Notes under the pieces: generated by a model | The model's database searches: none | What the model saw: only the letters and a program-made list of their open reading frames with translations | What the model was told of the DNA's origin: nothing | Position numbers and translations under genes: made by a program | Part shown: one piece after another, positions 26,018-35,453 of the stretch | Numbering within the stretch: position 1 is the first letter of the stretch | How the letters are laid out: each line of letters starts with the position of its first letter | Source of the DNA: Muribaculaceae bacterium | GTDB lineage: Bacteria; Bacillota; Clostridia; Lachnospirales; Lachnospiraceae | Assembly: GCA_023666425.1 (NCBI GenBank) | Contig: JAMPCA010000001.1 | Coordinates: forward strand, 551,692 to 615,691 | Direction of reading: 5' to 3' | Length of the DNA: 64,000 nucleotides

Positions 26018-27199
26018 CTATGCGAGGCCGAATAGTTCCTCCAGCTCATGTTCATGGATATCGGTGCCGATTACAACGATACGGCCGGTATAGTCCGGCT
26101 CTCCCTCGCGAAGCTCGTACTCGCCGGGAACCATATCGAAATAGATCCAGCCGCCTTCCACGCTCTCCACCATGCCTTTTGCCCGGAGAATATTGTCCTG
26201 TCCGGCAAAGGTCTTTAGAATCTCCTCAAGCTTTGCTCTCTCAAACTTATGGGGCGTCTCTTTGCCCCAGCTGGTGAAAATATCGTCTGCATGGTGGTGA
26301 TGATGGTGGTCGTGTCCATGGTCGTGCTCATGCTCATCATGGTCATGGTCGTGCTCGTGATGATGGTGTTCATGTTCATCATGGTCATGCTCGTGATGGT
26401 GCTCATGTTCATCATGGTCATGCTCGTGATGGTCATGCTCGTCATGTTCATGCTCGTGATGGTGTTCATGTTCATGCTCATGCCCGTCGTGGTCATGCTC
26501 GTCATGTTCATGCTCGTGCTCATCATGACCGTGATGGTGGTGCGCATGCTCCGCCTCGTCCTCGGCGTGCCGCGCCTCCGCCAGCGTCTTCATCTCAAGG
26601 TTGTCCTGTCCCTCAATCACCTTGAGCATCTGCTCTCCCTTTAAGGAGTTCCAGTCGGTAGTAATGACTGCCGCATTTGGATTGAGCTCCTGGATTTTTT
26701 TCACGCAAAACTCCAGCTGCTCCGGCGTCGCACTCTGGCTGCGGCTTAAAATCACCGTGGTCGCATAGGCAATCTGGTTGTTAAAGAACTCTCCAAAGGC
26801 CTTCATCTGCTTGCCTGCCTTTAATGCATTTACAACGGTTACCAGGCCGTTCAGCTTCACGTCCTGCTCCTTTTCGATGTCGATCACGGATTTCATTACA
26901 TCGGAGAGCTTCCCCACACCGGAGGGCTCGATCAAAATCCGGTCGGGGTGGAATTTGGTGATCACCTCGTGCAGATTCTTTCCGAAATCTCCCACCAGTG
27001 AGCAGCAGATGCAGCCGCTGTTCATCTCTGTAATCTCAATTCCGGCATCCTTTAAAAAACCTCCGTCGATGCCCACCTCTCCAAATTCATTCTCAATCAG
27101 TACAAGCTGCTCTCCGGCAAAAGCCTCATCCAACAGCTTTTTAATCAGGGTTGTCTTTCCTGCTCCGAGAAAGCCGGAAAAAATATCAATCTTTGTCAT
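26018..27199 (-). CDS. CobW/ZNG1-type G3E GTPase with long histidine-rich linker
   Basis: The 393-aa protein has Walker A GFLGAGKTTLIKKL, the metal-binding Cys motif SGCICCSLVG (about residues 62-71), the SAT-like LSRSQS region, and a C-terminal CobW domain. Between about residues 215 and 305 lies a linker made almost only of His, Asp and Glu, with over 45 histidines, able to hold many metal ions. Such proteins deliver zinc or cobalt to client enzymes. The ATG at 27199 is 8 bp after AAGGAG; the in-frame GTG three codons upstream overlaps that site and is rejected. The metal (zinc most likely) is inferred. Confidence 0.88.
   Translation of the reverse strand: MTKIDIFSGFLGAGKTTLIKKLLDEAFAGEQLVLIENEFGEVGIDGGFLKDAGIEITEMNSGCICCSLVGDFGKNLHEVITKFHPDRILIEPSGVGKLSDVMKSVIDIEKEQDVKLNGLVTVVNALKAGKQMKAFGEFFNNQIAYATTVILSRSQSATPEQLEFCVKKIQELNPNAAVITTDWNSLKGEQMLKVIEGQDNLEMKTLAEARHAEDEAEHAHHHHGHDEHEHEHDEHDHDGHEHEHEHHHEHEHDEHDHHEHDHDEHEHHHEHDHDEHEHHHHEHDHDHDEHEHDHGHDHHHHHHADDIFTSWGKETPHKFERAKLEEILKTFAGQDNILRAKGMVESVEGGWIYFDMVPGEYELREGEPDYTGRIVVIGTDIHEHELEELFGLA
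26289..26556 (-). repeat. Low-complexity His/Asp/Glu codon repeat
   Basis: Irregular tandem repeats of CAT/CAC, GAT/GAC and GAG codons encode the histidine-rich linker of the CobW protein. The repeat units are imperfect, so replication slippage and length variation between strains are likely. Confidence 0.85.
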
Positions 27200-27284
27200 C
27201 TTTATCACTCCTTCTTTCTGCTAAAATATTGTCTGCGTACACTCTAACACAGTTTGCGGACAGAAACAATATCTATCCCGAAAA

Positions 27285-29015
27285 TTATGTGTTGTAGCAA
27301 TAGAGGCTCTTGTACACGCCGCCCAGCGCAAGAAGCTCCCCGTGGGTGCCTGACTCTGCAATTCCTTCCTCGGTCAGCACAAGAATTTTCTCGGCATTCC
27401 GAATGGTGGTCAGCCGGTGGGCAATGACAAAAGTCGTCCGGTTTTTGGCCAGTTTTTCCAGCGATTCCTGCACCACCCGCTCACTCTCATTGTCCAGCGC
27501 GGAGGTCGCCTCGTCGAAAATCAGAATCGGCGGATTTTTCAGAAATACCCGCGCAATGGAGAGACGCTGCTTCTGTCCTCCCGAGAGCTTTATGCCCCGC
27601 TGTCCGATATCCGTATCATAGCCATCGGGAAACGCCATGATAAAATCATGGGCATTGGCATTTTTAGCGGCGGCGATGACTTCCTCCTCCGTTGCTCCCG
27701 GCTTTCCATAGCGGATATTCTCCATGATCGTCCCCGCAAACAGATAGACATCCTGCTGGACAATGCCAATCTGATCCCGGAGGCTTTTCAGCTTCACGCC
27801 GCGAATGTCCTGCCCGTCCACAAGAATGCGGCCTCCAGTCACATCATAGAAGCGGGGAATCAGCGAACAGAGCGTAGTCTTTCCCGCTCCGGAGGAGCCG
27901 ACCAGTGCCATATAGGCTCCGGCCGGAACCTCCAGATTGATATGGTTCAGCACATTTTCCTGATTCTCCTGGTACTGGAAGGAGACATTTTCAAAGGTGA
28001 TATCTCCCCTCACAGCTTTAAGCTCTACCGCGTCCTCTGCATCCTCAATATCCGGCTCAATATCCATAATCTCCCGAAAGCGCTCAAAGCCCGTATAGCC
28101 ATTCTGGAACTGTTCCGTAAAGTCCACCAGCGTGCGGATGGGGTCGGTAAACACGCCGATATAGAGAAGAAAGGTAATGAGGTCGCTGATATCAACCCGC
28201 TTGTACGCAATCAGAACAGCGCCTGCAAGGATCACGTTTACCTGGATCAGTGTCGTGAACACGCCGACGCCTGCCTGAAAGCTCCCCATATAGTGATAAC
28301 TGTTTCTTTTTGCGGCGAGGAAGCCGTCGTTGCCTTTCCGAAACTTCTCTCCCTCAATCTCCTCGTTGGCAAAGGATTTCACCACCCGGATGCCGGAAAG
28401 ATTGTCCTCAATCTGGGCGTTAATCTCCGCAATTTTTTCCCGGTTCCGCCGAAAAGCACCCCTCATTTTCCGGTTCAGGCGAAAGGCGAACAGAAACATA
28501 AAGGGAAGCACTAAAAATGCGGCAAGTACAAGCCAGCCGTTGATGTTGACCAGTATGATAAATGCGCCGGAAATCTTGAGCACCGACAAAATGATGTTCT
28601 CCGGGCCGTGATGCAAAAGCTCTGTTATGTCGAAAAGGTCAGAGGTAATGCGGCTCATAAGCTGTCCGACCTTCGCATCGTCGTAGAAGGAAAAAGAGAG
28701 CTTCTGCATGTGGGTAAAAATCTCCTGCCGCATATCGTACTCCATCCTTGCTCCCATAATATGCCCGTAATTGCCGATAAAAAATCGACTGTAGCAGTCG
28801 ATGGCGAGGAGCATAAAAAGTCCGGCGGCAATATAAATTGTCTGGCGAAGAATCGCAGATGATTCCTGATAGATTAAAACCGAGGTCACATAGCGGACTA
28901 CCAGCGGAATCGTCAGCGCAACGGCTGCGGACAAGGCCGCAAAAAACATATCTGCCCAAAAGATTTTCCAGTAGGGCTGGTAATAAGAAATCATTTTCTT
29001 TAAATTCTGCTGCAT
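27285..29015 (-). CDS. MsbA-like ABC exporter, fused permease and ATPase
   Basis: This 576-aa half-transporter has six membrane helices in residues 1-310 and an ATPase domain with Walker A GSSGAGKTT (about residue 374), Q-loop, signature LSGGQKQRLSIARVFL, Walker B ILIFDEATSALD and the switch His in VIAHRLTT. It would work as a homodimer exporting lipids or drugs. No partner gene is adjacent, unlike the heterodimeric BmrCD type. The ribosome site is poor (AGAAAGCGTG). The terminator of rpsU precedes it, so it is probably expressed alone. Confidence 0.9.
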   Translation of the reverse strand: MQQNLKKMISYYQPYWKIFWADMFFAALSAAVALTIPLVVRYVTSVLIYQESSAILRQTIYIAAGLFMLLAIDCYSRFFIGNYGHIMGARMEYDMRQEIFTHMQKLSFSFYDDAKVGQLMSRITSDLFDITELLHHGPENIILSVLKISGAFIILVNINGWLVLAAFLVLPFMFLFAFRLNRKMRGAFRRNREKIAEINAQIEDNLSGIRVVKSFANEEIEGEKFRKGNDGFLAAKRNSYHYMGSFQAGVGVFTTLIQVNVILAGAVLIAYKRVDISDLITFLLYIGVFTDPIRTLVDFTEQFQNGYTGFERFREIMDIEPDIEDAEDAVELKAVRGDITFENVSFQYQENQENVLNHINLEVPAGAYMALVGSSGAGKTTLCSLIPRFYDVTGGRILVDGQDIRGVKLKSLRDQIGIVQQDVYLFAGTIMENIRYGKPGATEEEVIAAAKNANAHDFIMAFPDGYDTDIGQRGIKLSGGQKQRLSIARVFLKNPPILIFDEATSALDNESERVVQESLEKLAKNRTTFVIAHRLTTIRNAEKILVLTEEGIAESGTHGELLALGGVYKSLYCYNT

Positions 29016-29051
29016 TTTTTCACGCTTTCTGATGCTTCTTACCTATAGTCT

Positions 29052-29081
29052 AAAAAAGTCCCCCAGAACAAATTCTGGGGG
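29052..29081 (-). terminator. Terminator of rpsU
   Basis: The 9-bp stem CCCCCAGAA/TTCTGGGGG (29060-29068 with 29073-29081) has a 4-nt loop and is followed on the minus strand by ACTTTTTTA. It begins 9 bp after the rpsU stop. Confidence 0.9.
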
Positions 29082-29089
29082 GGAAAAGA

Positions 29090-29266
29090 TTAATTATACT
29101 TTCTTTTTCTTGCGGCCTCTGACTTCTTCTTGCGCTTTACGCTCGGCTTCTCGTAATGCTCGCGCTTACGAATCTCCTGCTGAATACCAGCCTTCGCGCA
29201 GTTTCTCTTAAAACGGCGAAGCGCGCTGTCCAAAGACTCATTCTCTTTTACGATTACACTAGACAC
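29090..29266 (-). CDS. rpsU: Ribosomal protein S21
   Basis: This short gene encodes 58 residues with the S21 pattern: [20 protein letters not shown], then [17 protein letters not shown] and a basic end (ARKRKYN). S21 is a small-subunit protein that helps mRNA docking. The frame fits a GTG start at 29264-29266, with GGAGG 9 bp upstream, giving the family N-terminus MSSVIVKE. An ATG two to four bases earlier opens a different frame that stops after three codons. The gene has its own promoter and terminator, so it is a single-gene unit here. Confidence 0.92.
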   Translation of the reverse strand: MSSVIVKENESLDSALRRFKRNCAKAGIQQEIRKREHYEKPSVKRKKKSEAARKRKYN

Positions 29267-29339
29267 TCATCCCAACCTCCCTCCAGTTGTGAAATAGTGC
29301 ATCAACTGTGAGGCAAAAATCACAAATACACTAGCATTT

Positions 29340-29368
29340 ATATTACCTCAATGAAATACTACTGTCAA
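29340..29368 (-). promoter_or_regulatory. Promoter of rpsU
   Basis: A consensus TTGACA (29363-29368), a 17-bp spacer and TAATAT (29340-29345). The leader is about 65 nt. Confidence 0.82.
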
Positions 29369-29390
29369 GCTTTTTCTAAAAGAATTTTAC

Positions 29391-31124
29391 TTACAGTTTT
29401 GTAAAGATCGCCGTCTCCTTCTTTAGGTCGCTGGCAATGGTCAAATTCTCGTCCATCCGGTGGGAAATATTGTCCATGTCCTCCACCAGAAGCTGCGTGC
29501 TGTCCGCTGTGGAGACAACGCCGTTTACGCCCTCCTCAATCGCATGGGAAATGGTATTCACAGAGTTGGCAATCTCATTCATGGAATTCTTCAATACATC
29601 TGTCCGCTGCCGGAATTCATTCATTACATCCTCAATAAAGGAGGCCTTATTGCGGTATTCCTCGCCGGACTCCACAAAGGACTGGAATTCCGGCAAAATC
29701 GTATCGTTCATATAGCTGACCAGACCGTTGGCATTGTCCGCCAGATTGTGAACGGCATCTGTCACCACCGCATTGATCCGCTGGATGTTGTTGGCCGCCT
29801 CCTGACTGGCGGTGGCCAGCTGGCTGATTTCTGTCGCCACCACTGCAAAGCCCCGTCCCGCGTCTCCGGCTCTCGCCGCCTCAATTGAGGCATTCAGCGC
29901 CAAAAGATTGGTCTGGCTTGCAATATTTAGGATATCGTCCGTCAGGCTGTTGACCTGATTGACGCTCTTGCTGTCCTCAATGGCCTGCTCTAATACGGTC
30001 AGGATATCGTTCACCTTGCTGCTGGTGGACTCCATATTCTGGCGCGCAGAGGATTCCATAGACTCCGCATGAGCTTTCATCTCCTTCGTGTACTGATTCA
30101 GTTCGCTGCTCTTTTCTGCAATTTCATTAACTTCGCTGGCCACAGACTCTGTATTGGTATTGATGAGCGACGCATTTTCCGACATGTCCTGCATCGTAGC
30201 GGAGAGCTGTTCGGTCAGGGCAGACAAATCTGACACACTGCCGTTGGAAGTCTGCACACTCTCCCGCACCTCGTTGACAACCGCCTCCATCTTGCTCGAA
30301 TTGGCAATAATAATCTTGAAAATCTCCTGCAGCTTTTCCATGAAGACATTGATGCCGCTGCCGACTTCCGCCACCTCCCGGTTTGCCATGATGGTCACAC
30401 GGCGGGTCAGGTCTCCCTCGTGGTTATCAATATCGGTAATGATATCGCTGATTTCCTTCTGTGTCTTAGAGAGCGGCATAATCACAAGCCGGAGCACGCT
30501 GACCGCTGCCGCTATCAGGGCGGCCACGCTGATCAGAATCACGATTCCGCCGATAAACAGAGAGGTCATGTAAGCGGTGGAGAGGCTGGCTCTCTGGCTT
30601 GCAACATTCTGGTCTACCAGCTCCCGGATAGAGCCGATGTTTTGGTCTATCGCGCCGGAATACTCGGAAATCGCCCCGTTCGCCAGCGCGTAGGCGGCCT
30701 CACTGTCCCCTGCCGCACTGAACGCGAGAAGGTTAGCCGTCTCATATTTCAGGCCTTCGTAGTTCGTCACAATTCCATCGTAATATACGCTGGTATCCTC
30801 CCCCACAAACTTCTGGTATTCCGCAAGATCCTGTTCAAGACTTGCCTGTACGGACCGGATGCTGTCCACCAGGCTGATCATGGTATTTAAATCCGTCGCC
30901 ACAATATGGGACAGTCCGAGAATATGTATCTGCTGGGTCTGCTGTTCGATCTCCGCAAGTCTCGTCACACTTTCCATGGATTCATCTGTAATCTGGGTCG
31001 CATTGGCATTCACCTTGCGGATGCTGGTAAAGGAGCCCAGATTAGAGATAATGCTTACCAGTCCCAGAATAATAACCGGAATCAGTATAATCAGTCTTGT
31101 ACTAATACGCTTTTTCTGCTTCAT
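29391..31124 (-). CDS. Methyl-accepting chemotaxis protein
   Basis: This 577-aa receptor has an N-terminal membrane helix (about residues 10-30), an external four-helix-bundle-type sensor (about 35-185), a second membrane helix (about 187-212), a HAMP region, and a signalling domain. The highly conserved hairpin tip is [32 protein letters not shown], which binds CheA and CheW. It begins 12 bp after the solute-binding protein gene, and the SD GTAGGAGGAATGGGAG is clear. The pairing suggests that the receptor reads the loaded binding protein. Confidence 0.92.
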   Translation of the reverse strand: MKQKKRISTRLIILIPVIILGLVSIISNLGSFTSIRKVNANATQITDESMESVTRLAEIEQQTQQIHILGLSHIVATDLNTMISLVDSIRSVQASLEQDLAEYQKFVGEDTSVYYDGIVTNYEGLKYETANLLAFSAAGDSEAAYALANGAISEYSGAIDQNIGSIRELVDQNVASQRASLSTAYMTSLFIGGIVILISVAALIAAAVSVLRLVIMPLSKTQKEISDIITDIDNHEGDLTRRVTIMANREVAEVGSGINVFMEKLQEIFKIIIANSSKMEAVVNEVRESVQTSNGSVSDLSALTEQLSATMQDMSENASLINTNTESVASEVNEIAEKSSELNQYTKEMKAHAESMESSARQNMESTSSKVNDILTVLEQAIEDSKSVNQVNSLTDDILNIASQTNLLALNASIEAARAGDAGRGFAVVATEISQLATASQEAANNIQRINAVVTDAVHNLADNANGLVSYMNDTILPEFQSFVESGEEYRNKASFIEDVMNEFRQRTDVLKNSMNEIANSVNTISHAIEEGVNGVVSTADSTQLLVEDMDNISHRMDENLTIASDLKKETAIFTKL

Positions 31125-31136
31125 CTCCCATTCCTC

Positions 31137-32417
31137 CTACTGTGCGACAGACTGTGTGATGCCGGCGACCATAGTGTCCATAATATCCTGAAGCTTCAGA
31201 TCCGAGGGATTCCCCTCCGCCATAATGGTGCCAAAATCCGTGCAGGGATTCCAGTAGCTGTTTCCAACTCTCTGCAGCTTCCCGTAGGCAGACTGGGCAA
31301 TGACCGCCTGAATTGCCGGAGAGGCGCTCACCGCATCCGAGGCCGCCGCTTTGATATTCGAGGGTCCCTGCCCTCTCTGCTCGAAGCGTATGGTCTGGTT
31401 CTGCTCGTTTGTAAACCAGTCCGCCAGCTTTGCCGCCCACTCGGGATGCGCGGAGTACGCATTGACGCCCATCAGTTTATATCCGGTAAAGCTTGCCATC
31501 TGCACCTGCTTGCCGGCCACCGTGTAGGTGGGCAGCTTCACGGCGCCGAGATTTGCTCCCCATGCATTCTGCATATCCACGGCATTCCAGACGCCGCTGA
31601 TCCCCGCAATCACGCTTCCGTCTGCAACGCCCGCCAGCATGTCTGCATCCCCGCCTGCCTGAAATCCCGGACTGGCGGAAATATCCAGGAGTGCCTGTGC
31701 AATATCCCCCCCGGTAATCTCTCCCTCTGTAGTATTCCAGTTACAGTGATTCGTCACTCCGTCCTCGTTCACGCCAAAGTCCATGCCGGTATTGCCGAAA
31801 AAGGAATACAGATACCAGCCGGAGCTCCAGTCCATCGTAATCTTTTTACCGTTTTCCGCCGCGACTGCCAGCATACCGTCAAGGGTCTGCACATCCGACT
31901 CAGAAAAATAGCTCTTGTTATAATACATGAAATAACCGTTGTCCGCCGTCATCGGATAACCGTACAAAACGTCGTTGATGGTAGCAGAAGCCACCGCATC
32001 CTCAAGATTCGCGCTCTTGATCTCCTCCACGTTCGGCACCGGGTAAAGAGCTCCCGCCGCCGCCAGCCCCGACACCTGATCGTCAGCCATCGGAAAAACA
32101 TCCGCCGCATTGTGGACGTCTGCGAGCACATTGTTCTTGGTATCGGAATCCGTCGCCGCCTCAAGTGTGATCTCAAAATCCGCCTGTCCCGCATATTCCT
32201 GCTTGAAGCTCTCGATCATCTGGTTTAACATGTCGAAATTGGCCTCCTCCGCCCAGACGCGAAGCTCGACCCTGCCGGACGAAAGCACCGTCTCCTGCAC
32301 CCCTGCCTGCGTATCCGCAGGCTCTAAGGCCGTACCGCCGCTTCCTGTGCTGCAGCCGGCAAAAAGACCAAGCGCCAGTATCGCCGTCATAAATAATGAA
32401 ACACGTTTACACTTCAT
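31137..32417 (-). CDS. Extracellular solute-binding lipoprotein, sugar (family 1) type
   Basis: This 426-aa protein has a lipoprotein signal with the lipobox LFAGC (Cys about residue 22). A periplasmic-binding-protein fold follows that resembles maltose/multiple-sugar binding proteins: VELRVWAEEANFDMLNQMIESFKQEY near the start, then ADVFPMADDQVSGLAAAG and WSSGWYLYSFFG. No ABC permease or ATPase gene is next to it; the only partner is the chemoreceptor 12 bp downstream. It may therefore serve chemotaxis, or share a transporter encoded elsewhere. A TATAAT box (32447-32452) lies upstream with a poor -35. Confidence 0.88.
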   Translation of the reverse strand: MKCKRVSLFMTAILALGLFAGCSTGSGGTALEPADTQAGVQETVLSSGRVELRVWAEEANFDMLNQMIESFKQEYAGQADFEITLEAATDSDTKNNVLADVHNAADVFPMADDQVSGLAAAGALYPVPNVEEIKSANLEDAVASATINDVLYGYPMTADNGYFMYYNKSYFSESDVQTLDGMLAVAAENGKKITMDWSSGWYLYSFFGNTGMDFGVNEDGVTNHCNWNTTEGEITGGDIAQALLDISASPGFQAGGDADMLAGVADGSVIAGISGVWNAVDMQNAWGANLGAVKLPTYTVAGKQVQMASFTGYKLMGVNAYSAHPEWAAKLADWFTNEQNQTIRFEQRGQGPSNIKAAASDAVSASPAIQAVIAQSAYGKLQRVGNSYWNPCTDFGTIMAEGNPSDLKLQDIMDTMVAGITQSVAQ

Positions 32418-32465
32418 ATATATTTCCTCCCTTAAAACCTAGGAATATTATATCATTTCCACAAA

Positions 32466-32516
32466 TAAAAGAAAGACTTGTCCTGCACTTTTGACATTTC
32501 AGACAAGTCTCTCTTT
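32466..32516 (-). terminator. Terminator after alaS
   Basis: The stem AGACTTGTC/GACAAGTCT (32474-32482 with 32502-32510) extends through flanking AAAG/CTTT pairs and is followed on the minus strand by TTTCTTTTATTT. It lies about 35 bp past the alaS stop. Confidence 0.72.
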
Positions 32517-32548
32517 AATATTTTGTGCAATATGCTGATTTTCTTCGG

Positions 32549-35233
32549 TTATGCCAGCATCTGCTCCAGCGTCCCGGCTGCCGCGGAAACTGCGTCCGGA
32601 ATTCCCGCCGGATTCTTTCCGCCCGCCTGCGCCATATTCGGCCTGCCGCCACCGCCGCCGCCGACTGCCTGCGCAATCGATTTGATGAGATTGCCCGCAT
32701 GGGCGCCCTTTTGAACCGCTCCCTCTGTCGCCATGGCAATCAGATTCACCTTACCCTCACAGTCGGAGGCAAGTACAACTACGCCCTCGCCCAGCTTTTC
32801 CTTCAGCTGGTCTCCGAGCTCCCTGAGTCCGTTCATATCCACGCCGGACACACTGGTGGCAAGAAGTTTTACCCCTTTGATCTCCACGACTTTGTCCATG
32901 ACGTCCCCGAGGGCGTCCTTTGCCGCCCGGCTCTTTAAGGATTCATTCTCGCTCTGCAGGGCTTTCATCTCAGCCATCAAATGCTCCAGGCGCTCTGCCA
33001 GCCCCGCCGGGGTGGATTTGACCACGCGTGCCGCCTCCATAAGCTCCCGCTCAAGATTTTGATAATAAGCGAACACATTATCCCCGGTCAGTGCCTCGAT
33101 TCTGCGCACATTCGCCGCCACACCGTTCTCGGAGAGAATCTTGAAGGCTGTGATATCCGCCGTATTCTTTATATGCGTGCCGCCGCAGAACTCTTTGGAA
33201 AAATCCCCCATGGAGACCACGCGCACTGTCTCTCCGTACTTCTCGCCAAACAGCGCCATCGCGCCGGTCTTCTTTGCCTCCTCGACCGTCATAATGTCAG
33301 TCTGCACCGGGATCGCCTCTGAAATTTTTTCATTGACCATCGCCTCGACTCTTGCAATCTCCTCCGGCGTCATGGCCGAAAAATGGGAAAAGTCGAACCT
33401 TGTCCTCTCGCTGTCCTGATAGGAACCCGCCTGCTCCACATGGCTTCCAAGCACCTCCCGCAGAGCCTTCTGCAGCAAATGTGTCGCGGAGTGGTTGCGG
33501 CAGGTCATGTTCCGGAGCTTTTTATCGACTGTAAGCGTCACCTCTTCGCCCACGGAAATCATCCCCGATTCCATATAGCCCACATGGCCGTATTTTCCTC
33601 CGACCAGCTTTACAGTATCTTCCACAATAAAGCGTCCGTTTGCGGATTCTATGACGCCCTTGTCGCCCTGCTGGCCTCCCATGGTGGCGTAAAACGGCGT
33701 CTTCTCCACAATGATCGTGCCCTGTTCCTCTGAAATGGCATCTGCCAGAGCCCATGCCACGCCGCCCTCTTTGTCCTCTGCCGCGGCCGCAAGCACCGTC
33801 ACCTTTGACTGGCAGCTTAAACTGTCATAGCCCACAAACTCCGTGGTAATGGAGGGATCGACCTGCTCAAACACAGTCGCGTCCGCTCCCATGTAATTTG
33901 TCGCCTTTCTCGCGCTTCTTGCTTTTGTACGCTGTTCCTCCATGCAGGAAGCAAAGTCCTTCTCATTGTAGGAAAAGCCCTGCTCTTCCAGAATCTCCTG
34001 CGTCAGATCCACCGGAAAACCGAAGGTATCATAGAGTTTAAAGGTATCCGCGCCCGAGAGCTCTTTTTCGCCCTTTTTGCGCATCTCCTCCATCATGTCT
34101 GAGAGGATCGAGAGACCCTGGTCAATGGTCTTGTCGAATTTCTCCTCCTCCTGCGTCAGCACCTTAAAGATAAATTCCTTCTTCTCCTCAAGCTCCGGAT
34201 AGCCGTCCCGGCTCTCACTTATGACCGTCTCGGAAAGCTTCGCAAGAAATACTCCGTCGATGCCGAGTATCCGCCCGTGACGGGCCGCCCGGCGGATCAG
34301 GCGGCGAAGCACATAGCCCCGTCCCTCATTTCCCGGCATCACCCCGTCGGACACAAGGAAGGTGGCGGAACGGATATGATCGGTGATCAGGCGGATCGAC
34401 ACATCGTCCATGGCATCCGTCTGATAGGTCTTGCCGGACATCTCGCAGATTTTATCCCGGATTGCTTTCATCGTGTCGATATCAAAGACGGAATCGACCT
34501 CCTGCATCACCACCGCCAGACGCTCTAAGCCCATGCCGGTGTCGATATTTTTCTGTGACAGCTCCTCATAGCCGCCCCTGCCGTCCCCCTCGAACTGGGT
34601 AAAGACATTGTTCCAGACCTCCATATAGCGGTCGCAGTCGCATCCCACCTTACAGTCCGGCTTTCCGCATCCGTACTTCTCTCCCCGGTCGTAATAGATC
34701 TCCGAGCAGGGGCCGCAGGGACCTGCGCCGTGCTCCCAGAAATTATCGCACTCTCCCGTCTCCGGGTCTCTGTAAAAGCGTGTGATGCGCTCCGCCGGAA
34801 TGCCGATCTCCTGATTCCAGATGGCAAAGGCCTCTTCGTCCTCCCCGTAGACGGAAGGATAGAGCCTGTCCTCCGGAAGCTCCAGCACCTTTGTCAGAAA
34901 CTCCCATGACCATGCGATGGCCTCATGCTTAAAATAATCTCCGAATGAAAAATTGCCCAGCATCTCAAAAAAGGTGAGGTGTCTGGCTGTCCTGCCCACA
35001 TTCTCAATATCTCCGGTGCGCACGCACTTCTGGCAGGTCGCGACCCGCTTTCGTGGCGGAACCTCCTGTCCGGTAAAGTAGGGCTTTAAAGGCGCCATGC
35101 CTGCATTGATCAAAAGCAGACTCTTATCATTATGGGGCACCAGTGAAAAGCTCTTCATCACAAGGTGCTCCTTGCTCTCAAAAAAATCCAGATACATCCG
35201 GCGCAGCTCGTTCACGCCATAGTTCTTCTTCAT
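32549..35233 (-). CDS. alaS: Alanyl-tRNA synthetase
   Basis: This 894-residue class II synthetase charges tRNA-Ala. The catalytic domain carries FFESKEHLVMKSFSLVPHNDKSLLLINAGMAPLKP at the N-terminus and the GMGLERL motif 3 (about residue 240). The editing domain has the zinc ligands HSATHLLQKAL and FCGGTHIKNT, and the C-terminal Gly-rich stretch GGGGGGRPNMAQAGG is followed by the C-Ala domain. The start at 35233 has AGGAGG upstream and overlaps the stop of a 43-codon ORF (ATGA), so the two are probably translationally coupled. The promoter is at 35399-35427. No T-box leader is present. Confidence 0.95.
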   Translation of the reverse strand: MKKNYGVNELRRMYLDFFESKEHLVMKSFSLVPHNDKSLLLINAGMAPLKPYFTGQEVPPRKRVATCQKCVRTGDIENVGRTARHLTFFEMLGNFSFGDYFKHEAIAWSWEFLTKVLELPEDRLYPSVYGEDEEAFAIWNQEIGIPAERITRFYRDPETGECDNFWEHGAGPCGPCSEIYYDRGEKYGCGKPDCKVGCDCDRYMEVWNNVFTQFEGDGRGGYEELSQKNIDTGMGLERLAVVMQEVDSVFDIDTMKAIRDKICEMSGKTYQTDAMDDVSIRLITDHIRSATFLVSDGVMPGNEGRGYVLRRLIRRAARHGRILGIDGVFLAKLSETVISESRDGYPELEEKKEFIFKVLTQEEEKFDKTIDQGLSILSDMMEEMRKKGEKELSGADTFKLYDTFGFPVDLTQEILEEQGFSYNEKDFASCMEEQRTKARSARKATNYMGADATVFEQVDPSITTEFVGYDSLSCQSKVTVLAAAAEDKEGGVAWALADAISEEQGTIIVEKTPFYATMGGQQGDKGVIESANGRFIVEDTVKLVGGKYGHVGYMESGMISVGEEVTLTVDKKLRNMTCRNHSATHLLQKALREVLGSHVEQAGSYQDSERTRFDFSHFSAMTPEEIARVEAMVNEKISEAIPVQTDIMTVEEAKKTGAMALFGEKYGETVRVVSMGDFSKEFCGGTHIKNTADITAFKILSENGVAANVRRIEALTGDNVFAYYQNLERELMEAARVVKSTPAGLAERLEHLMAEMKALQSENESLKSRAAKDALGDVMDKVVEIKGVKLLATSVSGVDMNGLRELGDQLKEKLGEGVVVLASDCEGKVNLIAMATEGAVQKGAHAGNLIKSIAQAVGGGGGGRPNMAQAGGKNPAGIPDAVSAAAGTLEQMLA

Positions 35234-35361
35234 TGTAAATGCTCCTCCTTTGCATCCTTGCGCTTGCGAAGTTTGACGCCGCAAATCCCGCCCAGCGCGC
35301 CGATTCCGGCCAGAATGGCCATAATCACCAGATACTGTACAACACACATAAGAAAATCCAT
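35230..35361 (-). CDS. Small membrane protein coupled to alaS
   Basis: This 43-codon ORF encodes MDFLMCVVQYLVIMAILAGI, then GALGGICGVKLRKRKDAKEE and a short end: one hydrophobic helix (residues 3-27) followed by a very basic and charged tail. It is preceded by a strong ribosome site (AGGAGGTAGCAGG) and its TGA overlaps the alaS ATG (ATGA). The promoter at 35399-35427 places it first on the alaS transcript. I do not recognise a named family. The strong start, single-helix design and exact coupling argue that it is translated. Confidence 0.7.
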   Translation of the reverse strand: MDFLMCVVQYLVIMAILAGIGALGGICGVKLRKRKDAKEEHLQ

Positions 35362-35398
35362 CCTGCTACCTCCTGATACATCGTATTTCAATTAGTTC

Positions 35399-35427
35399 AT
35401 TATATCGAAACTTCCAAAGGATTTCAA
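35399..35427 (-). promoter_or_regulatory. Promoter of the small membrane ORF and alaS
   Basis: TTGAAA (35422-35427), a 17-bp spacer and a perfect TATAAT (35399-35404) lie about 38 bp before the small ORF. Confidence 0.78.
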
Positions 35428-35453
35428 CCGCTTCGCTGAAATATCATGGAAAT

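Noticed and set aside
26249-26644. Val/Met-rich plus-strand frame and possible CRISPR-like repeats
   Set aside because: The repeats are the reverse complement of His/Asp/Glu codons of the CobW linker. Unit length is irregular and there are no spacers.
35421-35447. Terminator of the metallo-hydrolase gene
   Set aside because: The TTTCA/TGAAA pairing is only 5-7 bp and there is no T-run on the minus strand; part of it is the alaS promoter -35 box.
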